Shown here piece after piece: positions 1 through 13,109 of a stretch of 64,000 nt of DNA (the stretch's first letter is position 1; each line of letters opens with the position of its first letter). The stretch lies in the NCBI GenBank assembly GCA_037957365.1, contig JARHVA010001922.1, forward strand, positions 2,305,001 through 2,369,000, written 5' to 3'. Source of the DNA: Torreya grandis (Eukaryota; Streptophyta; Pinopsida; Cupressales; Taxaceae). The position numbers and the translations under genes are program-made. The notes below the pieces were generated by a model that was not told the origin of the DNA, made no database searches, and saw nothing but the letters and a program-made list of their open reading frames with translations.

Positions 1-3000
1 AATAATTACCTTACATATTTAAAAAGCCTTAATATATTTTTCCTAATTAGGGTCACATAAAAGGAGAAGAGATTCAAAAACTTGTGTAAATACATTTTGC
101 TTAATGAAGACATAATTTTAGAATTTTAGTTCTAATAAAGGTTCGATAAATTTTTAGACCCCATGTATGAGCAGATCCATTTTTTTACCTGCTTGACCAT
201 TTTGGCCTATACTATCACTTCCATCACCCAAAACTAGTCATTTCTAATTTGAACCCAATTTGAAAATGGTCATCATCATAAAACATGGTCTAATTTCTAA
301 GATGTCTTTTCCATTTTTATAGATTCTATTTTCTAATATCTTATTCACTGATTACTGTGTGACTTGTTTTGTTTATATTTTTTAATTTTCTTTATTTAAA
401 AAAAATTAAAGACATATTAATTAAACTCACAACTTAATATTTAATTTCTGATTTAGGATGTGGTCGATGAACATATTATTTGATAGTAATTAATTATAAA
501 AATTAACATTAAATGAACTATAAAATAATGAGAAAAAATAAAGTAATCCATTTAAATTCAATTACTTGAATATGAGAAGTTCAAGGGTGACATATTTATT
601 ATGCAAGGTGTTAAAATATATTTGGTGGGATCTAATTATTATTCAATCAAATTTTGTGTTTCCTTTCACATTGTTTCTAGACATGGATAGTACAAGGAAA
701 CATGATTATTATAAAAAAATTATCACCTTCAAGAATTTGAATTTAATATATGTTTTTTATAGTTTTATTTTTAGTTTTTAATTCAAAATTAAACCTAAAA
801 TCATTAGTTTCCAACAATATAATTGGATTAAATAATAAGAATAGTGTGACATCATTAAAAAAATTAGAGACTAATATAAATATTCCTTTATAATTGGAGG
901 TAACAAGCATGTGATGTCATATGGTGACTTATCAGTAATTCTTGGTTTAATGAATAATATCGACTTGTATAGAAGAGTATCCATATGTATCTAACTATAG
1001 ACAAATTAATTTATTATGGAGGTAGTTATTAATTATAAAATTAAATTATTCTGGGCTAATTTTATGTTTTAAAACTATCATCTCTTATTGACACATTTAC
1101 CCCCTGTTCTTTGGTATCCTCTTATTATTTTTCTCTCTCCTCACTTCCCTATTTTCTTTGTTTTCTCATATTTTTCCCATAATTTATTAGGGAATGCACT
1201 TGTGACACTTAATTTGGGTCTATTTTCCATGTGTTCTTGATTTATTAGCCTTTCCCATCCATTGTGTGTTATTCAGTGTGTCAATAAGGTCATAATTGTT
1301 ATTTGATAAGTATATAAATATATGTATATTAGTATATATAAGAAAATTAAATGAGTTGTAACTGATAAGGAATAATCGAGCATTTATTTAATGAATTTAT
1401 TTTATAATTGAAATAATAATTACTTTTACTGTATAAAGCATCATTGAAAAAAATTGAAGCATTTATTTCCAGACATTCATTCTAGCATAAAAATTCATAT
1501 AGGACAAGACCCTTAATTCATGAATTGCATTGAGTGGAAATTGTCAAATTTGTTCTTGAAATATGGGCCTATTAATAATTACTGAATAAATCTCCCATTT
1601 TTATAGGTGTGATGATTTTTAAGGTCTGAAGGAAAACAATTTTTTATAAATTTAGGTAAAATTTTGAAAAAGTAAGGGAGGTTTTATGATCCATATAATA
1701 AATGAACATGACCATACAATTATATTTCAAATGTGTATTGTTTGTGAGAATTTTTGACATTTCTAAAAGAGTGTATTGGAAAAATATTTATATTCCCTCT
1801 TATGTTTATGGTTTTTTTCACCTTTTCATATAAAACTATTTACCTTTTTTTCATATCACTATCTCCATATTTGTGCCATGTCATATCTTATTTTAAAATA
1901 CCTTTATCATTTATTATTTATTCTAAAATATTATTTATTACAAATTAGTTTTGATTTATCATTTAATATAATTATATTTTATTAGGACTAGTTATAAATG
2001 TTTTTGGATAATGTTTAACTTATTTTACACCGTAAGAGATAACATTAAGGAAACTACACACTAATTTAGATTATGTAAAATATGAATTTTAACACATAAT
2101 CATGAATTGAAAACATAGCTAGTGAGGTTATCAAAACTGATATAACTATTAAGTTTGTCAACAATCCTTTCCCACATGATTTTTTCATGCCTAAGCTTTC
2201 TTTATTCCTATGGAGATGAAAATTTGTACATAAGCAATTTTGTTATTTTATTGGATACTATGCTTCTCATGATACACCATTAATTAATATTTCATGAATA
2301 ATATTGAGTGTAAATGCCTTAGTTTGGTTTCGTACTCTATCTAGTGGAGTCTCACATTCTTTCACTATGTTGGAAGAATCTTTTCTATATTAGTTTATCA
2401 CTAATAAAGGCTCATGTTCTATATTTTATCAAATTACATATATTCACTAAGATTAAAATGAGATAATTCATAATTATATTTCTAGTTTTTAGTGTATCAT
2501 GTGTTGGTTAGCATATCAACCACTAGATCAATAAAAATAATACATATTTAGTAAAACTCTCTTTCTTCATCTCAGATATAAAGTGTTTTTCAATGGCATC
2601 CATATTTTATTGATATTTATCATTAGGTCATAAAAATTTAAAAAGAGATATTACTCACATGTGATTTCACATGAGAATCATTATTTATATTTTTCAAATA
2701 TTCAAAACAATTCAACTCTTAAGACTAATCATGTGTTAATCAATAAAAATCCTACATTATTGGTTACCAATAGAGTGACATATATAAAAATTCATGTGTG
2801 TTAATTTAATGTATCTTAATGTTTAAATTAAAAAAATTAAAAAATTAATTGATAAGAACATGGTTTTATTATGATTCATTAAGTGGCACAATATGACTCA
2901 TTTACCAAGAACGTGTGATTCATAGACAATTTGAGTTTGTCCTAGGATTCAAGGTCATACAAAAAATAAATAAATGTATTTCCTTAAAACATAAGATATA

Positions 3001-3933
3001 ATATCTTATTGATATTTATAATTTTAATATTTACATACCTATCAATAAACCATTGGTTAAAAGTTCATATTCTATGGTAGAATGACCTATGCATCAATAT
3101 GTTCCATTTGTGATTCCTAGTGAAAATACATTGAAACATTCATCTAAATTGGAACCATTATTCATTAATGATTTTATATAAGGAATAAAAATACATGGAA
3201 ATATGAAAAATGATGAAGCTCAATTTTATAGTTGTACAATTAATTTATTTAAAACCTTGCACATAGTTCACATAATTTAAATCAATTATCGATATTTATT
3301 CCTAAACACATTGCCAAATATTTAGGCTCTATTACATTACATGTTATAGTTTTTCCTCAAACCATAAATACATTTTTTTTATTACCATGATGAAATATAA
3401 TTTTATACTTTGAATCCCATGTTTATAAAATATTAAGGTATATATTTCTAGTTTAAATGAGAATATTACATTTGAATATCAACGTGATTCAATTATGATT
3501 CATAAGGATATAAACATAACCAATGAAATAATTAAAACATCCCAAGATGGATTTAATTACATCCCAACATGAATTTAACTATGTACCCAATAAATTTTTT
3601 AGCTAATGATAACATCCATATAAAGAGTCTTGAAAACACAAAATAATATATTAGTGCATCTCTTAGGTAATTTGAAATCAATGATGTATATAAGTGCATC
3701 CGAGACATGGATTTGGAAAATAATGATTTATCATATATTTCTTAGTAGTGACAAGATTAAGCCAAACATTCTTTGATGTATTATTTATTTTTATAATTCA
3801 ACCCTCACTCATATTAGTCATCTTACATTTTACATCCATACATATTACATCACATTTCCTTTGGAAATAACATTTACAAATGAAAAATTTGGAAATTGAG
3901 ACATATACATATGCAAATAAAATAATTAATTGA

Positions 3934-3978
3934 ATGTGTGTGTGCATACACGTGTATGTAAACACACACATACATATA
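3934..3978. repeat. GT/CA alternating purine-pyrimidine inverted repeat
   Basis: A run of alternating TG is followed by CATACACGTGTATG and then a run of CA (ACACACACA). The TG and CA arms are complementary, so the stretch can fold into a hairpin, and it has the alternating purine/pyrimidine pattern favourable to Z-DNA. It is most simply a decayed microsatellite. Confidence 0.6.
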
Positions 3979-6047
3979 ATCATTTAAATAATATATAATT
4001 TATAAAAATTAGGGTCATGTGTCCTGTGTATACATCATTCATGAAGATTATAGTAATATTCTCATCAATCCTTTCTACCATCAAGGGATATGGACTTTTA
4101 TGATTGAGCAACTCTACTCTTAGATTTATCTCTAGAATAATCTAGCTACACTATCTCTCAATATCTATAGTTTATATATGGAATTATTATATTTCATCTA
4201 TAATATTACATATAGTGTAAACATGGCCCAAGATAAACCATATTGTTTAGCTATTATTTCCATGACTTTTGTATCAATTATTATAATTATAACTCTCCCT
4301 TGAGCTCAGAGTCATGTATTCTCAACATACAACTCCTCTACCCTTAACACCTCTATTAAATAATCTAATATGGATTAACTCTCTTGGTTAAAAATATATT
4401 CATATGGGTTGGCCTCAAATTTTTCTCTATGGTAGTTTAGGGATATCATTAGATATATTATTTATAAATCATTGAAATAGTGCCTCTATCATCTCAACCC
4501 ATAATATAGTAATTATTAAAAAAATAAAATCATCAAAGAACTTAAATAAAATAAAATATATATCATATAATTGAAAAATTAAAATTACATGTGTTTTCCT
4601 AAGTCCTCCTCTATATCATCAATCATATGGGATTCCAACACTATCTCTCTCCATTTTATCTTTAAATCCCTCCATGGGGTCATATCCTCTTGCATTCCCT
4701 TCCTCTTGGTAGATTATAATCTAAATGGTAATAAAGGAACATGATGTTCCCTCATCCCTGATATGACTCATGAATTGATAACACCCACATCATCCAAAAA
4801 TATATCCACAATGGATGAATCTACCTCATCATCTTTAGTCTCCTCTATATGCTCACCCAAGGCACATGCATGTCTCATGATCATGAAATGAATCTATAGG
4901 ATTACCTAGCTATACAAAATTTCTAGGGTTTGGCTTTTAATACCCCATATTTTTGGGTCACCCTCTCATACTAAAATTAATCCATGGCCCCTAAATTCCT
5001 ATCCATGTAACATCAACCTACTAAGATCCTTTGTAACTAAGTTACATCCTCAATATTCTCTATATGTTATTTATATGGATGCCATATAATATATCATTCT
5101 TGTATCTCATATAGAATCCACCAATATTATGTTATATGTCTCACCTCTAGCTATCCAAATTGTGTTTTTATGACCATATCACATGCATATTCTCATGACC
5201 TCGTCCCTCTATAAGTATACTTACATACCTCTTGATAGACAAATGATAATAGTCCCATACATGTATTAATGTTTCCACCACCAATCCTATGCCATGTGCC
5301 TCATATGTGAATTTAAATAAATATATTTATAGGTTGGTGTGCATGTACCATTCCCATATATACACCATCTAGTGCTCCTCCATATCCTTAAAAACATATT
5401 TCATTCCATATGAAATGGAAACATGTTTAGTATTATTTTATATGATTGAAGCTTATTAAAAAAATAAAATACTTATATAATCACATTACATCTCCAACAA
5501 ATATGTCAATCAACAAAATTTTATGTCTAGATTCTATCAATAGTATAATAAATTTGGGTAGAGATCTATATCTCTCATGTTATATCCTCCAATATTACCA
5601 TGTGACCTTTAACCAAGATCTATATGATCCTCTATATATCTTCTAGTGTCATTTGTTCCTCCCCTTTGGATAACTAGAAAGTGAAAGTGTCATTTTCCAT
5701 CCCTTTTTACTAATTTTATCAATAATGCCACATCATATGGAAAAATAAAAAATTAGCTAACATATCTTAGATATAGTTCACTAATATGTGCCTCATCCTC
5801 AACACTAAAATTTATCTCATGCATTATATCCATCATTAATCCTTGATGACACTTGAAAATATAGAGATCTTTATACATGAATAAAATCCATTAAACAATT
5901 TTAGTTAAGAATTTAGTTTTTATATAAGTGAATTAAAATACATATTCTAAATAATTATATTTTATATAACTGATGATTTCACTTTCAAGACTCATCATTG
6001 AATCTTTCTTCTTGAGTGTATACCTTAAAAAATGAGCCATGGTTAAG

Positions 6048-6144
6048 GTTAGGATGACTAGTGGTAATTTAAAAAATATTATTGTTAGATGTCACACTTT
6101 ATACATATTCACACTCATTTAGCATGTTAGCTAGTCATCCTAAC
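6048..6144. repeat. 14-bp perfect inverted repeat around a 69-bp spacer
   Basis: GTTAGGATGACTAG at 6048-6061 is matched by its exact complement CTAGTCATCCTAAC at 6131-6144. The arms are the right size for a small foldback element or a relic of terminal inverted repeats, but no target duplication or coding trace was found. It could be chance. Confidence 0.5.
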
Positions 6145-6299
6145 ATCCTCTAATGCTCTTGTCTATTTAACTACCTATTCTACCTAGTTTTAGGTTTTCC
6201 CATGACTAACTCAATTAGGATCAAGTTATTTCTATTTTGGCCACTTTTTTTACAACTATATTGGCCATGGCCAAGGTAGTTTTTCCTATTCTTTTCCAA

Positions 6300-8260
6300 A
6301 TATATTTTACCCACTCAAAATTACTATTTACCTTCCTCTATCATCTCATAATTGTTGGCATAGTACTATTTTGTGTCCATATCTTTATATTATACTTATC
6401 TTGATCATGTCCATTAACATATTTATTACATAAATTTTAGGATTTGGATATGTATATATAGGGATATTAGATATCATTTTTATAATGAACACACACCACT
6501 CTTATTTCCATGCTCATCAAAACCTTATTTTATTATAAGAAAAGGAATCAAAGTATAGGATATTATTCTTGTGTAGGTCAAGTATTTCTCAAGTTATTTG
6601 AAATTTAATAAGTTGAATATGAACCAGAGAGGTAAACCTTAGTATTTGGATCCCCTATTTAAGGATACGTGGGTCTTCTTCCTTTCCATTTGAGTCTTCA
6701 CCTCAAAAATCTATCATAAAGTGTCACCTTAGCTAAGAGAGATATTTATGTATGAACAATTAAATCCAAGGTAAGTATCCCTATCTATAAAATCTTTATT
6801 TTATTTGTATTAAATGCATATATTAAAAAAGTATGTTTTTTCTTATTCTTCATTATTATATTAGCTTATGATTGTTAGTATATGTTATCTTTACATGCCC
6901 GTATATACCTAGATAGATACCTCTTGATTATAACCCATAGTTTAAATTCCTCTTGTTTACCACCTAATAATTTATCTAACTTTATCTTAGCTTCTTACCA
7001 TATTGGATCTAGGGTTTGAATTGTTCATCAATTCCTTACATGTGGCTTTATTATTATATCTTGGATACCATGCCTCTTAAAAGTAAATCTTACTTTTAGC
7101 CTTGCCTTGTTTTGTGTCACAACCAATTTTATGTAGTTGGTCTTAGTACATTATTAATAATTTACTATATTATAGGATATTTATATTGTTTACCATATTT
7201 TCCCAATATACATTCTAAATAACCTGACGTGGATCTTATCCCACAACTAGATGTATCATTTTCATGTTTTCAATTTTATAGATTTTTAGATATCCTAATT
7301 TTTAAAACATACCTTGTTCTCAAAATTTATTTTACTTAAACATCCATAGAAGAAATAATTTAATTCCTAAAATGGAATTCCTTCATGACCAAATAAAATC
7401 CAACCAATACTTTGGTGATTTATAAGGATACTAATCTCAAAATCATTATGTTATGTCCATAACTAACACTAGTAAGAATTTTAAAAATGATTTTACATTC
7501 CATTTTTATATTTCCCATGAATACCCTAATAATGTTTACAATATGACTATGACCAAAAATAAGCATGTCAATCCTAACCCTAATATTAACATAAGATCTA
7601 TGTATATAAATCAAAGTTTTAATTAATATAATTTTAAAGGTGAAGCTGAATATTGTCATTGATAATTCCATGATATTAATGTCTATTTTCAATAACATCA
7701 TGAACATGTAGTAAAATCCCTTGAATAATTTCATGCTCTCATGATGACTCCTTTATTTTAAAATTCACTCTAGCATAACTTTTCTATAGTACTTGGGGAG
7801 AACCATGTAAATACACACAATCCTTCGTTTTATACTACACCAACCATACTAATTAGTATGGTTGGATCTAATTTTAATGTGCCAACTCAAAGTTATAATG
7901 TTAAAATTAATGCAAATCATACATCTATTACTATCCAAACTTCCCACTCTACTTGACATGTGACTAAATAATATTAATCGAATCAAAACACACCTAACAC
8001 TACTCAAATGATGATAAAACTTTTAAACCAAATGGATAACATTAAATCTAATAGTTCAAACCAATTCATTAAATTTTAGAATCAAATTATGAAAATGAAC
8101 AATAAATCTCAACAAATTTAGTCAGGAATTCCTAGTTGATGTGTCCCCCACACCTTAAGGATATTCTAGGGAACCTCATCAATCAACCTCATGTTCATAA
8201 TAAATTTATAAATCAAAACCAATATTAACCCTTAGTTTATCATACTAAAAGGATATATAT
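6300..8260 (+). other. Non-coding leader region upstream of gag remnant 1
   Basis: No coding frame was recognised here. A TATA-like run (GTATATATAGGG, about 6451-6462) and a strong 5' splice-site-like AAGGTAAGTATCCC (about 6768-6781) occur in the same order as in repeat copies A and B. By position this stretch may be the 5' LTR and leader of the element whose gag lies at 8.27-9.34 kb. I found no LTR boundary, primer-binding site or second LTR, so this is inference only. The frame at 7420-7734 on the minus strand looks like chance. Confidence 0.25.
7840..7865. repeat. 26-bp perfect palindrome
   Basis: CCAACCATACTAA is followed immediately by its exact reverse complement, with no spacer. A perfect 26-bp palindrome without a loop is unlikely by chance even in AT-rich DNA, because the arms contain mixed bases. 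No function is implied. It lies about 400 bp upstream of gag remnant 1, in the presumed leader. Confidence 0.8.
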
Positions 8261-8264
8261 TATT

Positions 8265-9340
8265 AAAATAACTTCCACCACCTCTTATGATGGATCTATA
8301 GATCCCTATTTTTACCTTATATTTTTGTGGTATCTCAATACATAATGGATTGAAATTGACACCTTTGCAACTACCAAACTACTCATAAAAATTATAATGT
8401 GTGATGATTTAAAATGGTATAATAAAATTAATCCTAGATATATAACCAACCTTGAAGACTTAGTTAATGCATTGGTTCAAGAATTCAAATACCAAAACTT
8501 AATTGAAAAAAACACAAGCAACATTTTAAATTGTAAACAAGTGAATAATGAGCCAACACAAGACTTCATTAAACATTGTAAATACTTAGAAAATAAATAT
8601 GAAAATAACATGACTAAAGATAACCTCTTAACTTTTTTTACAACTTCCTTAACACCAAAGACCCAATATGTTGTTATGTTCTTCTCACCTTAATCATTGG
8701 AAGAAACACTCAATCAATCTAAAATGCAAGATCCCCTCATGATATAATTTGAGGCCATTCAACCTAAGAACACACTAGAATTATCAATAAACCTAATAGA
8801 AATCATGTGGAAAGTGATGGTGTTATTGATACTTATGATGATATTCTTGATTATAATAGGATCATTCATGTTATAATGCCTAGTGGTTCATAAAATTTGG
8901 CCCTTTCCCTTCCTATTTCAAGAATGCATTTTCAACCACTCACTCCTTCCAATTATAAAAAAGTGAATAACATTAATATTAATAAACTTATTCAAATTGA
9001 TGGGATTAGGAAAAATATCCATAGACCTTAACCTAAATAATTTGATGATTCTTATTCCAAACCTCAATGGTATGATAACCACTTTTTTATGTTGGTTTCA
9101 TGCTAATTGGTGTTATTATCACAATAATTATTATTCTATTTGTACCATATCATATGGATTTATCCTTAATAGTAGCTTTGACCATGATGTTACGAAAAGA
9201 GAGTGTTACCAACCCTTTGAGAAAATTTTTAAAGCTCATGAGTGTAAGGTCAAGAATGATGCACTTAATCAAGATAATGTTCACCTTGGTATTTATGAAA
9301 ATCCCCTTTTAAATCATTTTCAAATGGATCCAAATTAACC
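8265..9340 (+). pseudogene. Gag remnant 1, gypsy-type retrotransposon
   Basis: This is a decayed capsid (Gag) gene of a Ty3/gypsy-type element. The best-preserved part (8397-8693) carries the usual retrotransposon gag signature: a YDGSIDPYF motif just upstream (about 8285), then WYNKI, an 'NLEDLVNALVQEF' stretch and 'QDFIKHCKYLENKYE'. A downstream segment (about 8820-8850, reading GVIDTYDD) and the open frame 8997-9338 (ending region 'DNVHLGIYENPL') match the equivalent parts of gag remnant 2 at 16.1-17.2 kb, so both come from one family. Frameshifts and stops separate the pieces. No protease, RT or integrase follows, so the element is truncated or has decayed beyond recognition. Family assignment is by motif reading only. 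Confidence 0.6.
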
Positions 9341-12300
9341 TCAAAATAATAAAACTCTTTTTAACCATAAAATTATCTCTATTCATTTCCATCCACTAAT
9401 ATAATGGAAATTTTAGTTAATCCTAATAATTCCACTAACCCATAATGTGTGGTTAACAAGAATGGCATGAATTGCATCATTCCTCACATTGATTATTTTA
9501 AAACCAATGAAATTCAAAATATTTCTCAAGCCTATCCTATAGGTCAACATTTGGTCTATGTCCATTATAAAAATTTAGAATTAGAAAAATAATAAAAAAA
9601 TTAGAAAACTCACCCATAGCATTGTAGTTTTTAATTTTACTCAGAATTCACCTGTATCAGTAGTGCTTATGCTTTCTTTTATTTTTTATTTGTGTTGATA
9701 AAGTCATTTGTGTTTGTTTCTATGTGATATTGTATGTTTTTAATGATCCAATTTTCCATTTTTAACTATATCTATAGGTTTGATACAATATTTAGATCTT
9801 AAAACTATATTGCCTATATTGATACAGTCAACAATATATTAACTTACTATATGATGATGGATAATACCATCAAAATATGTTAAAAAAATCATAAATTAGT
9901 CTAAAAATTACTATAATAAATATTGATGATTCTTATACCTTTGTTTCTTAATTAAAGTCATCTCTAGTCTACCCAAACCTTGATCAATGGGTTCCTATAA
10001 AATAAATATATAAGATCCCTGGTTAGATTCATTTCCTAATGATTATGTGTAACTCTCCTAAACATAAAAATAACTTAATGTAAAGTATATTTTCTATGAA
10101 AATTCCTCAAACACCACTTGTAGACACATAAATTAACATTTAAGCTAAAATAGTGCACTTGTGGCCATATTTTTTACACACTTAGATTTTGCATTATTCC
10201 ATGAACATTTTAACATTTTTGTTCATTTTTCAGGCACATTACCCATTTCAATAAGAAAACCAATGATCTAATAATGTCCCTATTATTCATTAAAAACAAT
10301 TTAGGCTTATCCACAAACTATTCCATACTTCTAGATCAACATGTTTTGCTTTTAGGATAATAACACATCATTTGGATAGAAGTATTTAGTTACCTCACTT
10401 TTGTCCTCCCACCAAATAATGGATAATTTATCAATTTAAAATGCATGAAATGGGTCATCCTGTAAGTTTAGAAATCCCCATCTAAAGGAATTCCTAATAT
10501 ATCATTATAATGATACATTTTAAACCATTTTGTACAAAAAGAGGATTCCAAATTGAAAAGCACCCAAATTCTAATTTCACATTAAGATAAAGACCCATTT
10601 TCATCCAATTCTAAATAAATACATCCATATTAATATTGAGTTAAAGTCTAAACACACTCTATTAAGGTCATAAGTCATAGTTAAAGCATTTAATCATACT
10701 GATATTGCACCAACATTTAACATTTTTCACTAGTATTTTCACACACATAACTATAGCATTTGATAAATACATGGAGTTTGATATCAACACCTCTATACAT
10801 AATATAAATACCTTATTAACACTTATCCCACCCCAAGCCTCCATTGTTGAGTTTTATCTCATTTACCATCAACTAAATCATTACTTTGATACTTTTTATA
10901 AAAAAATGACTCCTTGGTTTTTTAAACAAAATTAATATATATTATTTATATTTTCAAAATGATTGAAGATAATATTGTTTAAAATATTTTTTGAATCCAT
11001 TAATTTTTTTGGGAGGCCACAAGTTCAACCCCACAACTTAATTTTACACAAAAAGTAATTTAAAAGACATTTTTAGCCACATGAAGACTATTGGGTGGGG
11101 TCCAATATAATATGTAGTTAGACCCCCCATTGATAAGAGTTGATTTTTCATCTAACTAATGTATCTATAATTTTAGAAAGATAGTCAATTATTTTGGATT
11201 CCATACTTACATGTTTTGCATTCTTCCAAACCCTTCATTCTTGAGTGTTTTTCAAAAATGAATGTTTTTTCATATCTTTAGTGGTACTTGGAATTAGGAG
11301 CCTATTATTTTTACATTTATAATTTGTTTTTGACATCTATAACATGGTATATTTATATTTTTTCTCCTCTTTAAAACATTATTTTTTGAATTTCTAAATT
11401 CCTTCTTCATAATTGAAAGTTTCCAAACTTCAAACTGCTTATTTTCTGCACTCATGACACCTTTTGAAGTGTTATGTTTTAAGTCTCTTTTTTCATCCTA
11501 AAATCTAGATTTGTAACTAAAATTGATTCATATTATATAAAAACAAAAAAAAAATCTATTTCTCATTCTCAAATCAAAATTATGAGGGTGAAAAAAATTA
11601 AACTACAATTATAAGTAATTAAGTGGTAATTATATTTTCATTTCACTACTTTTAAAATGATAACATAATTTTTTTGTGGGTAAAATTTTTATAATGGCAC
11701 TCTTGAGGATCCTCATTTGTTTTTATTTTTGGTAAACCCTGGTGATACACTTATAGTTCATCCTCTATCTTTGTATTTGGATATTTATATTTTTACATTC
11801 TTATGGTTCATGCTAAGTTTATTTCAAGGTCCCTTTCTTAGTGTCTAGCAATATTATTTGGATAATCCTTTAAGGCTCATTTATTAGAACACTTTACTTA
11901 TATTAGTTTTAATGGATTCACACCTTAATGTAGTCACACCAATGCAAGAAAATAATAACTCATAATCTGAGAGTAAAATGATCTTATCTAAGGTTTATTT
12001 TCTTTAGGAATATATTTTTACATTAGATAAGTAAAATAGAGCCATCAAAGCACATAATACACTCCTTTTCACAAAAATTATATAATATGACTCACTCATT
12101 CATACTTTTCAAGTTAGTGTTGCACTCTTATAACAACACTCTAATCATGTGGATCCAAAAACTACTAAATCTAGTCCACATTCTAGACTTACTTCCAAAT
12201 CTGACATGTATCTATTAGATACTCTCCAAGATTATGATCTAACAAACCATGAGTCATATTATAATCCAACTACACATGTAGTTACCTTTGATGTAACCCA

Positions 12301-12350
12301 AAATTATGTTAATCATATTTTTTTATGTGTTTATTTCATTTGATAAGCAC
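9340..12350. other. Non-coding, no recognisable feature
   Basis: The DNA is AT-rich with short chance frames only (for example 10705-10935, 12149-12343). It may contain decayed pol sequence of the element whose gag lies at 8.27-9.34 kb, but I could not identify any RT, RNase H or integrase motif on either strand. Confidence 0.4.
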
Positions 12351-12821
12351 ATTATATATATGCATAATATTTTAAAGCTTTATCAATTACTGACACTATC
12401 TCTCTTGAAGGAACCCATCGAGTCTCAATATCTCTAATTGTATGCATTAAAAGGTGCACTGAGAAAGGGGTGGGTAGACCATTACTACTTCATAGGATTT
12501 TTGTCCCATATACCACCACTTTAAATCAACACAAACCTATCCTATAAACTTCCCTAAGATTTGACACCTCCCTTACACACTCCTCCAAGAAATTTAATAC
12601 CTTAAATAACCCTTACCTAATCCAAAAACTCTTTTTGAAATTTATCCAATAAGGTTGACATGGGCTACCCTATACTTAACATATATTAGCATGATATGAT
12701 ACTCAGTTGGCCTTATTCAACCCATTCTGAGACCTAACTTGCTTTTATTAATTAAAGATACAAAGTTGATATGGATGACTTTATTGACTAAAATTTTAAA
12801 AAGGTTTAGGGTTAGATCCAA

Positions 12822-12831
12822 CTATATATAC
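12822..12831 (+). promoter_or_regulatory. TATA box of repeat copy A
   Basis: CTATATATAC is preceded by the conserved GTTAGATC segment. The same TATA core recurs in both tandem units of copy B (about 50,214 and 51,270), again followed by ACACAT and a pyrimidine-rich stretch. Conservation across copies and position ahead of a 5' splice-site-like motif fit an LTR promoter. Confidence 0.5.
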
Positions 12832-13096
12832 ACATTATTTTCACCATTTCATAGAGAGAAAAAAGTAATTCATTATTTGTGTATTTTTTTATCTACCATT
12901 ATGCTTGAGGAGCATTGCTTAAGGTTTCATACTTTCTTTGGAGATAAAAAGCTTATCTTGTGAAAAATTGGGATTCAGGAGGTCCTTGGCTAAAATATAT
13001 TCCATTTTCCATCCTTAATTTTTTAAACATACATAGTAGCCTCTTGCAAAGCATATTGGCCAAGGGAGATATTAAGGTTTAGTGGGTTTATCTTTA

Positions 13097-13109
13097 AAAG
13101 TAAGTATTC
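13097..13109 (+). other. Conserved 5' splice-site-like motif
   Basis: AAAGTAAGTATTC sits about 270 bp downstream of the TATA box. Copy B has CAAAGGTAAGTATTCC at the matching place in both tandem units (GT at 50,499 and 51,554). It matches the plant donor consensus strongly. It may be a splice donor in the element's leader; no acceptor was located. Confidence 0.4.

Larger units (their letters stand above)
1..6300. other. AT-rich non-coding stretch without recognisable gene
   Basis: Both strands were read and no frame longer than about 70 codons looks like a known protein. The short ATG frames at 566-781, 1754-1985, 3798-3983 and 5446-5646 are low-complexity F/I/Y/L/K-rich translations expected from AT-rich DNA. 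The stretch at 4,560-5,900 is less AT-rich and locally looks like decayed coding sequence, mostly on the minus strand, but I could not assign it to a family. It is probably old repeat DNA. Two small inverted repeats in it are listed separately. Confidence 0.5.
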
